Below are positions 51,463 through 62,762 of a DNA stretch of 64,000 nt, piece by piece. The notes below the pieces were generated by a model. It worked only from the letters and a program-made list of their open reading frames with translations, had not been told where the DNA came from and did not search any database. The first letter of the stretch is position 1, and every line of letters starts with the position of its first letter. The translations under genes were made by a program, and so were the position numbers. The DNA is from Occallatibacter riparius (lineage in GTDB: Bacteria; Acidobacteriota; Terriglobia; Terriglobales; Acidobacteriaceae): the NCBI RefSeq assembly GCF_025264625.1, contig NZ_CP093313.1, positions 6,014,001 to 6,078,000 of the forward strand, written 5' to 3'.

Positions 51463-52329
51463 TTAGCTTGCCCCCTTCAAAACCCCGCGGCTGGTGACGT
51501 ACCGAACCAGCGAAACCGCGAGCACGATCAGAATTATCAAAACCAGAGCACCGCCCCATGCCATCCGGTGCCAGTCATCGTATGGTCCCTGTGCGTATAC
51601 GTAGATCTGCAGCGGCAGCGCGGCAATTTCGCGGTTCAGGTTGGTGCTCCAGAACGAATTGCCCAGCGCTGTAAACAGCAGGGGAGCGGTTTCTCCCGCC
51701 ACGCGCGAAAACGCGAGCATACAGCCGGTGATGATACCGGGCGAGGCAGTCCGCACCGTAATAGACAACACCGATCGCCAGTTCGGCACGCCCAGTCCCA
51801 GAGCCGCCTCGCGCACCGAGTTCGGCACCATCAGCAACATCTCTTCTGTGGTGCGCGTAATCGTCGGAATCATCATGATGCCGAGCGTCACTCCACCGGC
51901 GAATGCGGAAAAATGCCCGGTCGGCACCACGACCAGCGCATAGCCGGCAATCCCCATCACGATCGATGGCACACCGTTCAACACGTCCGCGGTGAATCGC
52001 ACCGCATTGGCTAGCTTGGTGCCGCGCCCGAACTCGGCCAGGAAGATTCCCGCACCTATGCCGATAGGTACACCGATCAGGCTTGCAACGCCTAAAAGTA
52101 CTCCCGAGCCCACGATCGCATTGGCCATGCCGCCGCCCAGTTCTCCGGGGGGCTTCTGCATCTTCGTGAAGAAATCCAGGTTCAAGGAGGAGGCGCCTTT
52201 GAAGACCAGATACACAAAGATAGCCAGCAGGGGCGCGATCACAAGGATCGTAGCGAGGATCGCCAACCCGGTCACCAGGTGGTCCGTGGCGGTGCGCAAC
52301 CGTGAGTTGAATGAATTCGTCACCTGCAC
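51463..52329 (-). CDS. pstA: Phosphate ABC transporter permease PstA
   Basis: 288 residues with six membrane segments. The permease EAA-like loop is EEMLLMVPNSVREAALGLGVPNWRSVLSI. GIGAGIFLAEFGRGTKLANAVRF is characteristic of PstA. It forms the transmembrane channel with PstC, ten bases downstream of the pstC stop. Confidence 0.95.
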   Translation of the reverse strand: MQVTNSFNSRLRTATDHLVTGLAILATILVIAPLLAIFVYLVFKGASSLNLDFFTKMQKPPGELGGGMANAIVGSGVLLGVASLIGVPIGIGAGIFLAEFGRGTKLANAVRFTADVLNGVPSIVMGIAGYALVVVPTGHFSAFAGGVTLGIMMIPTITRTTEEMLLMVPNSVREAALGLGVPNWRSVLSITVRTASPGIITGCMLAFSRVAGETAPLLFTALGNSFWSTNLNREIAALPLQIYVYAQGPYDDWHRMAWGGALVLIILIVLAVSLVRYVTSRGVLKGAS

Positions 52330-52339
52330 TTGCCGCTCC

Positions 52340-53419
52340 TCAATGCGCCCGCGCCGGCGCGCCGCGCGTCACAGCCCACACCAGCAGCCGCGCCAGCGTA
52401 TTCACGATGATGGTCACGATAAACAGCGCCAGGCCGATCTCTGTTAATGCGCTTCGATGCAGGTCGTTCGCCGCCTCGGCATATTCGCTCGCGATGACGG
52501 CTGCCATCGAGGTTCCATTGGCCAGCAGCGATCTGCTGATCTCGGGCGTGTTGCCGATCACCATCTGGACAGCCATGGTTTCGCCCAGTGCACGGCCAAG
52601 ACCGAGGATAATCGCACCCACAATGCCGATTCTGGCGTTGCGCAGCACGCCGGTCCGGATCATCTCCCAGCGAGTGGCACCCAAAGCAAGCACCGCCTCG
52701 CGCTGCGAATGCGGAACCGCCGACATGACTTCGCGGGTTAGAGAAGAGATGATCGGGAGGATCATGATCGCCAAGATCACCGATGAGGCGAAATAGCCCA
52801 ACCCGGTGGGGTTGGTATCGGTAAAGAATCCTGTCCACCCCAGCGCCTTGTTAAGCCCGGGATTTACATATTGCCTCAGAATCGGCACCAGGATGAATAT
52901 GGCCCACAAACCGTAAATGACGCTTGGGATCGCCGCGAGCAGTTCCGTTACGAATGCAAGTCCTCCACGCAGGGACTTGGGACACATCTCCGTGAGGAAG
53001 ATCGCAACACCCACCGCCAGCGGAACCGCCAGAACCAATGCCATCAAGGATGTAACCAGTGTCCCGTAAACGAATGGGAGCGCGCTGAAGTGGCCATTGA
53101 CGGGATCCCAGTACCACGGGAGATTTGTGGAGGGGTCGATGTCCGCCTTGAAAAAGAATTTCAGACCAAAAGCATGCCACGCTTCCTGCGATTGGCGGAT
53201 GAGCTCAGTGGCAATGAGCACGACAATGCCGAAGATGCTGAAGGCGCAGAGCACCATCAGCCATTGAAATCCCCGGTCTGCTACGGCCGAGTTTCCCCGG
53301 GAGAGCAGGAACTTGCGAATCTCAGATTCCGGAACCGAGCCGGTTGGCCTGGGAGCTTCCTGGGAAGGAGATCCTGATGCAGACGGGGATTGAGTTTGGG
53401 CAATTCGAATCTCGGGCAC
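52340..53419 (-). CDS. pstC: Phosphate ABC transporter permease PstC
   Basis: 359 residues taking the GTG at 53419; other in-frame starts (GTG 53431, TTG 53440) are possible because the N-terminal 40 residues are poorly conserved. Six membrane helices, VPLAVGVAIFLTEMCPKSLRG and the EAA loop REVMSAVPHSQREAVLALGATRWEMI identify PstC. Usually pstS precedes pstC; here it is missing and a rhamnosidase gene diverges instead. Confidence 0.94.
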   Translation of the reverse strand: MPEIRIAQTQSPSASGSPSQEAPRPTGSVPESEIRKFLLSRGNSAVADRGFQWLMVLCAFSIFGIVVLIATELIRQSQEAWHAFGLKFFFKADIDPSTNLPWYWDPVNGHFSALPFVYGTLVTSLMALVLAVPLAVGVAIFLTEMCPKSLRGGLAFVTELLAAIPSVIYGLWAIFILVPILRQYVNPGLNKALGWTGFFTDTNPTGLGYFASSVILAIMILPIISSLTREVMSAVPHSQREAVLALGATRWEMIRTGVLRNARIGIVGAIILGLGRALGETMAVQMVIGNTPEISRSLLANGTSMAAVIASEYAEAANDLHRSALTEIGLALFIVTIIVNTLARLLVWAVTRGAPARAH

Positions 53420-53455
53420 TTGTCCGATCACCAGCCTCAAGGCTAATCGGCCAAT

Positions 53456-53473
53456 GTGAATGTCAGGTTACAG
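53456..53473 (-). promoter_or_regulatory. Possible Pho box upstream of pstC
   Basis: On the minus strand CTGTAACCTGACATTCAC matches the enterobacterial Pho box (two CTGTCAT-like heptamers 11 bases apart) at 10 of 18 positions. It sits about 37 bases before the pstC start, a sensible place for PhoB control. Acidobacterial Pho boxes are not well defined, so this is tentative. Confidence 0.3.
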
Positions 53474-53557
53474 TCCAGCAAAATCAAATGCATACGGGCG
53501 GCAAAAATGGGGTTGGGTCGGCTAATCTTGATCCCTGTACAACTCCGAGGGACTCCG

Positions 53558-56104
53558 ATGCGCCGTATTCTCTTGCTTCTGCTATTCGTTGCCGGTTCCA
53601 TTGGCTTGACCGCACAATCCGCCGAGCAACTGGATCCGCCGAGCCGTGCCTGGAAGGCCTCGTGGATCACGCACCCGACGGCGCCGCTCCGCGATCCCAT
53701 CGTGCTGCACTTCCGCCGCAGCGTCGATCTGCCGGCGGTGCCGACGAGCTATATCGTCCGCGCCAGCGCCGATAACCGGTTCATCCTCTATGTAAATGGC
53801 AAACGCGTGGGCGACGGCCCAGCGCGCGGCGACCTGACCCACTGGCGCTACGAGAAGTTTGACCTGGCTCCTCTGCTTCACGCCGGCGCCAACCTTATTA
53901 CGGCGACGGTATGGAACTTCGGCGTCTACGCTCCCCTCGCTCAGATGAGCGACCGGACGGCGTTCCTGCTCGAATCGGAGGCGACCGGCGACGCCAGCAT
54001 CTCAACGCCGAATGGCTGGCAGGTCGAGGTTGAACCCGGGCAGACGCCGCTGCCGCGTTCGACGCTGAGCTACATCACCTATTACGCATCTGGGCCGGGC
54101 GAGCAGTTGGATGCTTCCCAATATGACTGGAAATGGCAAGAGGGGGACAAAGGGACAGAGGGACAAAGGGACAAAGGAGCCGCTACTGGGCAATGGGTGA
54201 AGCCCGGCGACCCGATGCGGGACAGTGCGTTTCCGGGGACGAATAAGGCACATTCTGCTGATGTAACCGGCGACAATCCATGGGGGCTGGTGCCGGATGA
54301 GCTGCCGCATATGGAGTATGCGACGACGGATCCTGCGAAGGTTGTGCGCGCCACGGTAAGCAAGGGCGAATCCGTTCCCGGCAAGCCGGGTCAGATCAGC
54401 GCATCCGTAACTGCTGCTCACTCGCAGTTCGAGGGCTTTCCGTCTGAATCCGGAACGGTGCCGCCGCATTCCCATGTTGCATTGATGCTCGACCGAAAAG
54501 CCCTCACCACCGCTTACCCTCAGCTCACGGTTTCCGGAGGGAAAGGCGCGAAGATTCGGCTCACGTACTCGGAAGCGCTGTTCGATGATAAGTTCCACAA
54601 AGCCGATCGCGACGCGCTTGACTACACGGATGCGCAAGGCAAAAAGCACGACCGCAAGGCGGCCGGCTTGAATGACCTGTTTCTGCCGGATGGCGGGCAA
54701 CATCGGACGTTTGAGCCGCTGTGGTGGAGGACTTGGCGGTATCTCGATCTGGACATCACAACCGGCGATGAGCCGCTCACGCTTGAATCGCTGAAGGCGC
54801 AGTTCACCGCGTATCCCTTTGAAGAACGCGCCAAGCTGACGACTGGGCAGGCAGATCTCGACAAGATATGGGAAGTCTCATGGAGGACGGCGCGGCTGGA
54901 TGCGCATGAGACCTATATGGATACGCCCTACTACGAGCAGTTGCAGTACATCGGAGACACGCGGATTCAGGCGCTGATTTCTTACACCGTTGGCGGCGAC
55001 GACCGGCTCGGTAGGCAGGCGCTGGAGGCATTCAACACCTCGCGTATTCCGGAGGGCATTACCCGGTCGCGCTATCCCAGTTCCCTGCCCCAGAACATCC
55101 CGACGTTCTCGCTGCTGTGGATCGGTATGCTGCACGACTGGTGGATGTACCGGCCCGATCCAACACCGGTGAAGGAGTCGCTGGAAGGCACGCGCTCGGT
55201 GCTGAACTGGTATGCGCAGTACGAGCAGCCGGACGGCCTTTTGAAGAAGACGCCGTGGTGGTCGTTTATTGACTGGATCATCAAAGGCGAGCTCGCGAGC
55301 TACAGCGCCAATGGCGAATCGTGCGTCACGACCCTGGAATATCTCGGCGCTCTGGAGCAGGCCGCTGATCTTGAGCAGGCCTTCGGCGATCCGCACATCG
55401 CTCAGCAGCATCGCGAACGGGCCGGGCACGTCCGTTCAGGGTTGACGTCGCAGTGCTGGAGCGCGGACCGCAAGCTGCTCGCCGATAATCCCGATCGCAA
55501 GGACTTCTCCGAGCAGGCCAACATCCTCGGCGTGCTGTACGATGTGATTCCCAAAGACCAGCAAGCCGATGTGCTCCAGCGCATGCTCCCAATTCAGCCG
55601 GGAGAGACGCCGAATGGCATGCAGAGCGCCTCCCACTACTTCCGGTTCTATCTCGCGCGCGCGCTTGACCATGCCGGCATGGGCGATCAGTATCTGAAGT
55701 CGCTCGACGCCTGGCGCTCGCTGCTGCCTCTGCACTTCAGCACGTGGCCGGAACAGCCCGGCGACACGCGCTCCGACTCGCATGCATGGACGGCACACCC
55801 GATCTACGATCTGCTGACGCTGGTCGCCGGGATCGAGCCGGCCAGCCCGGGATTCAAAAGCGTTCGAATCGCTCCGCATCTGGGCGACCTGCGATCCCTG
55901 ACAGCGTCCTTTCCACATCCAGATGGAGACATCCGCGTCGAGTATGGCTGGACTCCGGAAAAGCCCGACTCCCAAATAAAAGGCGGATCCACGTTTCATG
56001 CCACTATCACCTTGCCGAGGTCCCTCAGCGGCACCTTTGAGTTCGATGGCACGAGTCGCGAACTCAAGCCCGGGGTCAATCGGATTGAGGTACCTATGAA
56101 GTAG
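53558..56104 (+). CDS. Exported alpha-L-rhamnosidase-like glycoside hydrolase (GH78-like)
   Basis: 848 residues from the ATG at 53558 with GAGG seven bases upstream. Signal peptide MRRILLLLLFVAGSIGLTAQ. An N-terminal beta-sandwich (RASADNRFILYVNGKRVGDG, AGANLITATVWNFG) is the rhamnosidase N-domain. The (alpha/alpha)6 catalytic part has DTPYYEQLQYIGDTRIQAL and SDSHAWTAHPIYDLL. A low-complexity stretch, EGDKGTEGQRDKGAATGQW, coded by four GGGACA(A/G)A octamers (54144-54175), interrupts the beta-sandwich region and looks inserted. It would cleave terminal rhamnose from pectic or other polysaccharides. A LacI gene follows. Confidence 0.82.
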   Translation: MRRILLLLLFVAGSIGLTAQSAEQLDPPSRAWKASWITHPTAPLRDPIVLHFRRSVDLPAVPTSYIVRASADNRFILYVNGKRVGDGPARGDLTHWRYEKFDLAPLLHAGANLITATVWNFGVYAPLAQMSDRTAFLLESEATGDASISTPNGWQVEVEPGQTPLPRSTLSYITYYASGPGEQLDASQYDWKWQEGDKGTEGQRDKGAATGQWVKPGDPMRDSAFPGTNKAHSADVTGDNPWGLVPDELPHMEYATTDPAKVVRATVSKGESVPGKPGQISASVTAAHSQFEGFPSESGTVPPHSHVALMLDRKALTTAYPQLTVSGGKGAKIRLTYSEALFDDKFHKADRDALDYTDAQGKKHDRKAAGLNDLFLPDGGQHRTFEPLWWRTWRYLDLDITTGDEPLTLESLKAQFTAYPFEERAKLTTGQADLDKIWEVSWRTARLDAHETYMDTPYYEQLQYIGDTRIQALISYTVGGDDRLGRQALEAFNTSRIPEGITRSRYPSSLPQNIPTFSLLWIGMLHDWWMYRPDPTPVKESLEGTRSVLNWYAQYEQPDGLLKKTPWWSFIDWIIKGELASYSANGESCVTTLEYLGALEQAADLEQAFGDPHIAQQHRERAGHVRSGLTSQCWSADRKLLADNPDRKDFSEQANILGVLYDVIPKDQQADVLQRMLPIQPGETPNGMQSASHYFRFYLARALDHAGMGDQYLKSLDAWRSLLPLHFSTWPEQPGDTRSDSHAWTAHPIYDLLTLVAGIEPASPGFKSVRIAPHLGDLRSLTASFPHPDGDIRVEYGWTPEKPDSQIKGGSTFHATITLPRSLSGTFEFDGTSRELKPGVNRIEVPMK
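54144..54177 (+). repeat. Octamer tandem repeat (GGGACAAA)4 inside a coding region
   Basis: Four consecutive octamers (AAA, AGA, AAA, AAA endings) followed by GG. Each unit is eight bases, so a change of one or two units would shift the frame. The spaced GGG runs could also form a G-quadruplex. The same octamer motif occurs in non-coding DNA at 27675-27690. Confidence 0.8.
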
Positions 56105-56210
56105 CCGCTAGCCGCCGCGAAGTAGTCCACTTCGGGCGGGAATCCGATAAGACACCGGCGGAGACAGAGTATCGTTCCCCGCCCCGGGTAAATCGTGTTA
56201 CAACTGCGTC

Positions 56211-57281
56211 ATGCCAAAGGGAAAGAGTTCCACGCCTCCGGGCCACGTGAACCTGCGAATGCTGGCCGAACACCTCGATCTCTCGCAGACGACCGTGTCG
56301 CTGGTGCTGAACAACTCGCCCTCGGCAAAGTCGATTCCGCAAGAGACGCGGCAGCGCGTAATGGAGGCGGCGCAGCGGCTCAATTATCGCCCCAACTACT
56401 TTGCCCGCTCGCTGCGTCAGAGCCGCTCGATGAGCGTTGGCGTGCTGGCTCCCGACCTGAGCGAGGGCTACTTCACGCGCGTGATGAACGGCGTGGTGCA
56501 GGAGCTGACCGCCGCGCACTATTTCTACTTCACTGCCTGCCACGACTGGCGCAAAGAGCTCATCGAGCAGTATCCGCGCATGCTGGTGGAGCGCGCGGTG
56601 GACGGGTTTCTGATGCTGAACACGCCGGCCGATCAGATCCAGGTGCCGGTTCCTGTGGTCGCCATCTCCGCGCACAGTCAGAGTGAGAACGTCACCAACA
56701 TCGTGCTCGATCACCACGCGGCCGTAGAGATGGCGCTCAAGCACCTCTACGATCTCGGCCACCGCCGCATTGCGTTTATGCGCGGTCCGAAGGCCATTCC
56801 CGACTCCGAATACAGGTGGGAAGCGATTCAGGAAGTTTCACGCGAGATGGGTCTCAAGATCGATCCGGCCAACGTGATCCGCATCGACAGTGAAGGCTGG
56901 TCGATGAAGACCGGTCACCATCCGATGGCTCCCGAGATCGGCTACAAGCCGATGAAGGCGCTGCTTGAAAAGCATCGCAACTTCACGGCGATCTTCTGCT
57001 TCAACGACATTGCGGCTATCGGCGCGATTCGCGCGCTGAGGGACTCGGGCTGCCTGGTTCCGCAGGATGTTTCGGTGGTTGGCTTTGACGATATTCTGTC
57101 GGCGGCCTATTCCACTCCTTCGCTCACCACGGTGCGCCAGCCGCTGCATGAGATGGGCAAGCGCGGCGCCGAGGTGCTGCTCGACCGCATCGCGAATCGC
57201 GACAAGGTATATCCGCCGGAGATCACGATGGTTCCGGAGCTGATTGTGCGCGAGTCGACTGCTGCTGCTCCCAAAGCCTAG
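56211..57281 (+). CDS. LacI-family transcriptional regulator
   Basis: 356 residues. The DNA-binding head is at residues about 13-65: VNLRMLAEHLDLSQTTVSLVLN, then IPQETRQRVMEAAQRLNYRPNYFARSLR with the hinge helix. The periplasmic-binding-like effector domain follows (SVGVLAPDLSEGYFTRVMNG, IAFMRGPKAIPDSEYRW, FNDIAAIGAIRALRD, VSVVGFDDI, LTTVRQPLHEMGKRGAEVLLD). The gene follows the rhamnosidase in the same direction with a gap of about 105 bases, so it may control that gene in response to a sugar. Confidence 0.92.
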   Translation: MPKGKSSTPPGHVNLRMLAEHLDLSQTTVSLVLNNSPSAKSIPQETRQRVMEAAQRLNYRPNYFARSLRQSRSMSVGVLAPDLSEGYFTRVMNGVVQELTAAHYFYFTACHDWRKELIEQYPRMLVERAVDGFLMLNTPADQIQVPVPVVAISAHSQSENVTNIVLDHHAAVEMALKHLYDLGHRRIAFMRGPKAIPDSEYRWEAIQEVSREMGLKIDPANVIRIDSEGWSMKTGHHPMAPEIGYKPMKALLEKHRNFTAIFCFNDIAAIGAIRALRDSGCLVPQDVSVVGFDDILSAAYSTPSLTTVRQPLHEMGKRGAEVLLDRIANRDKVYPPEITMVPELIVRESTAAAPKA

Positions 57282-57533
57282 AGAATCGAATTCCGCTGGC
57301 CTTGGCCGGTTGAAGAGCTGGTTGAGAGCTTCTGCCGGTCGATTTCTATATTTACTAGTAAGTAAGCTATGTTGATTTTTTCCACAGACAAGGCCTATGG
57401 AATTCTGTAACCAGTCATCTTTAATTTATTCAGATACTTAGCTAGAAATCTCGCCCAAAAAGCGAAGATTAGGAGAAGTAAAAACAGGGGGAGGGGTAGC
57501 TAATTTTCTAGTAAACTCGCCCCGAAATTCCAC
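57282..57533. other. AT-rich intergenic region
   Basis: About 250 bases between the LacI gene and a strong hairpin, visibly AT-richer than neighbouring genes, with no open frame or RNA gene that I can support. Confidence 0.4.
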
Positions 57534-57566
57534 AGGGCTGTGCTCAGTGGAATTGAGCACAGCCCT
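57534..57566. terminator. Strong hairpin between convergent genes
   Basis: Perfect 13-pair stem AGGGCTGTGCTCA / TGAGCACAGCCCT with loop GTGGAAT. The neighbours (LacI on plus, peptidase on minus) converge, so it may stop transcription from both sides. There is no T-run, so a repeat or mRNA-stability role is also possible. Confidence 0.5.
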
Positions 57567-57690
57567 TCATGGAAAGTAGCTTGCTTGCGGACCGGCGTCG
57601 GTGACGGCTATCACGGTCCCTCGCATCCAGCTCCAGGCCGCAGACGGTCTGGAAACCTGCGGTTGCTGAACTCCGCTTTGGGTGCCAGGG

Positions 57691-60369
<2,679 letters not shown>

Positions 60370-60639
60370 CGAGAGATCCTTTCGGCGAAACGTTACGCAT
60401 CAATCTTTGACTTAGCGGAAAGACAACGACATTTTCCTCCTGCGGGAGAGGAATGGCAAGATGTCGCTGGAGACGCGGCTGGGCGGGACTGTTGCAATGG
60501 GGGGATGAGAGGAGAGGAAGATGGGCCTTGGATTCCGGGGAGATTAGCGGAATCCGGCTGAGGCGACGGATTAGATCGTCCTGGCTGCGCGGGGCAGCCG
60601 GACCTCAGCTTGAGGGAGAGGTGTGGATAGGAAGCACGA

Positions 60640-60846
60640 TCAACCGCAGAAGGTCTGGAACCAGCGGCTGATGTAAACCTGAGCATGCGCTTCGCCGCAG
60701 TAGTGGCGTGCATTCGGCGCGTCGGCGGTCTCCTTTGTCCAGCGGTGAATCGCAAGTTGCGCATCGCCGCAATGAATCACGAACCACCGCACTGGCTGCT
60801 GGCTCTCTTCACCGCAAATTTCACATCGATAGGTTGTTTCGATCAT
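60640..60846 (-). CDS. Small Cys-rich (zinc-ribbon-like) protein
   Basis: 68 residues from the ATG at 60846, with GGAGG ten bases upstream. It contains CEICGEES near the N-terminus and further Cys/His residues (VIHCGDAQLAIH, RHYCGEAHAQVY, FQTFC). The first CxxC and a later C/H pair could bind one zinc. It contains no other recognisable domain. It lies 82 bases after the end of homoserine dehydrogenase in the same direction. Confidence 0.6.
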   Translation of the reverse strand: MIETTYRCEICGEESQQPVRWFVIHCGDAQLAIHRWTKETADAPNARHYCGEAHAQVYISRWFQTFCG

Positions 60847-60927
60847 TCGAGCCAAGCCTCCAAATACAGTTGTCAGTGATCAGTTGTCAGTGGTCAGTTG
60901 TGAACACCCGTTTGCATGGTCCGTGGC

Positions 60928-62214
60928 CTACTCGAGCATCTGCAGATCGAGGGGCGGCTCGAGCAGGCAATCCATTGTACGTATCGACGCGAGGGCGCGC
61001 TGCAGCGCCGAGGATTTGCACGGTTCCACGGTGACGACGAAGGGCAGCGCATTCGCCGGATAGCCCGCCTTCTGGACGATGGCGCGAATGTTGATGCTCT
61101 CGCGCGCCAGCGCACCAGTGATCTCGTGGACGATGCCGGGCCGGTCATTCACCAGGAAGCGGATGTAATGCGGTACGTCGAACTCGGCTTCCACCTTGGC
61201 TTTCTGCGACGGGATCTCTACGCGCCGGGATCCGTGGGCCAGAGCGACCAGGTCGCTGACGACGGCGACCGCGGTGGGGTGCCCGCCGGCGCCGTGGCCG
61301 GAGAAAACGACATCGCCGCCGTAGTGGCCGCTGAGAATGACCATGTTCTCGGTGCCGCGCGACCACGCCATGGGCGAGTGCAGATCGATCAGCGTAGGGC
61401 CGACTGTAGCCGCCACATTGCCATTGGTCTTCTGCGCACGGGCGACCTGGCGGATGGTGCAGCCAAGATCTCTGGCGTAGCTGAAGTCCACGGCAGTGAC
61501 CTCGGTGATGGGTCGCGGAACAATTTCGTCAGGATCGACCTCCACGCGCATGGCCAAGCGCATCAGGATCGCGAGTTTGGCGCGGGCATCGAATCCGCCC
61601 ACGTCTTCGGTCGGGTCGGCTTCCGCATAGCCTTTGGCCTGCGCCTCGGCAAGGACGGGCGCGTATTCCGCACCGGCATCCATCTTGCTGAGGATGAAGT
61701 TGCAAGTGCCGTTGAGAATGCCCTCGATCTTCTCGATGCGATCACCGGCCAGACCCTGCTCAACGCCGGGGATGACCGGAATTCCGCCTGCTACGGCAGC
61801 GCCATATTTCAGGTGGCCGCCGTGCCTGGCGGCGAGCCGCTCCAGTTCAACTCCGTGAAAGGCGATGAGCTTTTTGTTGGCGGTGACGACGCTCTTGCCG
61901 GCTTCCAACGCACGGCGGATGAAACCGCCAGCAGGGTCAAGGCCGCCCATCAGCTCGACGATCACGTCGGCATCCGAGGCGAGGACGGCGTCGGCGTCTT
62001 CGCTCCACACAACCGACGGGCCGGCCCAATCGGCGCGTTTGCGGGCCACGTTGCGATTGAAGACGTGCGTCAGTTGCAGGCCCTCGGGCTTACATTCGGC
62101 CACGATGCGCGCTACGGAACTGCCCACCGTACCGAATCCGAAGATGGCGATACGCAGCGGGCGGAGTCCGCGGGACTCCAGCGCGGGGTCTGACTGAACC
62201 ATTCCTTGAGACAC
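60928..62214 (-). CDS. hom: Homoserine dehydrogenase
   Basis: 428 residues taking the GTG at 62214 (GGGAG five bases upstream); a GTG two codons earlier and an ATG four codons later are alternatives. NAD(P)-binding RIAIFGFGTVGSSVARIV, ELMGGLDPAGGFIRRALEAGKSVVTANKKLIA, and the substrate site AGGIPVIPGVEQGLAGDRIEKIEGILNGTCNFILSKM with YAEADPTEDVGGFDA are diagnostic. A C-terminal ACT domain (FLVNDRPGIVHEITGALARES) suggests feedback control by threonine. It makes homoserine for threonine and methionine synthesis. No aspartokinase is fused. Confidence 0.96.
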   Translation of the reverse strand: MSQGMVQSDPALESRGLRPLRIAIFGFGTVGSSVARIVAECKPEGLQLTHVFNRNVARKRADWAGPSVVWSEDADAVLASDADVIVELMGGLDPAGGFIRRALEAGKSVVTANKKLIAFHGVELERLAARHGGHLKYGAAVAGGIPVIPGVEQGLAGDRIEKIEGILNGTCNFILSKMDAGAEYAPVLAEAQAKGYAEADPTEDVGGFDARAKLAILMRLAMRVEVDPDEIVPRPITEVTAVDFSYARDLGCTIRQVARAQKTNGNVAATVGPTLIDLHSPMAWSRGTENMVILSGHYGGDVVFSGHGAGGHPTAVAVVSDLVALAHGSRRVEIPSQKAKVEAEFDVPHYIRFLVNDRPGIVHEITGALARESINIRAIVQKAGYPANALPFVVTVEPCKSSALQRALASIRTMDCLLEPPLDLQMLE

Positions 62215-62316
62215 AGGCACTCCCTTGATCGAACGCGGTTGAAAAGCGGTGATGTGCCGATGATACCTGAGTCGTCAAGGCCAAGGCAGGCGCTTTCGTT
62301 GTAGGATCAAGGGAAG

Positions 62317-62670
62317 ATGCGGCGTTTTGTATCCATCGTGATCCTCCTGTTGTGCAGCCTGGGGCCGCTGAACGCCCTGCTGCCGGGCAGCGAGGAGTCG
62401 CAGTTGCCGGCGTGCTGCCGGCGGCATGGAATGCATCACTGCATGATGGCGCTGGCCGAGCAGGCCGGTAACGGGCACGTGGTTTCTGCACCCTCGCGCT
62501 GCCCGCAGTATCATCGCGGCTCTGTGGCAAGGGTCGGGGTGTACACGCCTTCGACCGGCATTGGAGTTGCGCAGCCGATCGAAAGCGCCGGGATACCTGC
62601 TGAGTCTCAGACTGTTACGCTGCGGCGTGCCTGGACCGAGGGCAATCGCGGACCTCCCACTCTCCTCTAA
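62317..62670 (+). CDS. Small secreted Cys/His-rich protein
   Basis: 117 residues. The signal peptide is MRRFVSIVILLLCSLGPLNA. The mature N-terminus has a striking LPACCRRHGMHHCMM cluster, which could bind a metal such as copper or zinc; the rest is low in conserved features. It stands immediately upstream of a TonB-dependent receptor gene, so a role linked to metal or nutrient uptake is possible. I recognise no named family. Confidence 0.65.
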   Translation: MRRFVSIVILLLCSLGPLNALLPGSEESQLPACCRRHGMHHCMMALAEQAGNGHVVSAPSRCPQYHRGSVARVGVYTPSTGIGVAQPIESAGIPAESQTVTLRRAWTEGNRGPPTLL

Positions 62671-62762
62671 TCCTCCGTCACTTCCCCTTTGAGAATGCTT
62701 TTTCGACGCGGTGGCGTGATGCTGCGCGCGTTTTCGCTTTCATCAGTGAGGTCGGGTTCCAG

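Noticed and set aside
60916..62193. 425-codon plus-strand open frame
   Set aside because: Antisense to homoserine dehydrogenase with no recognisable domain.
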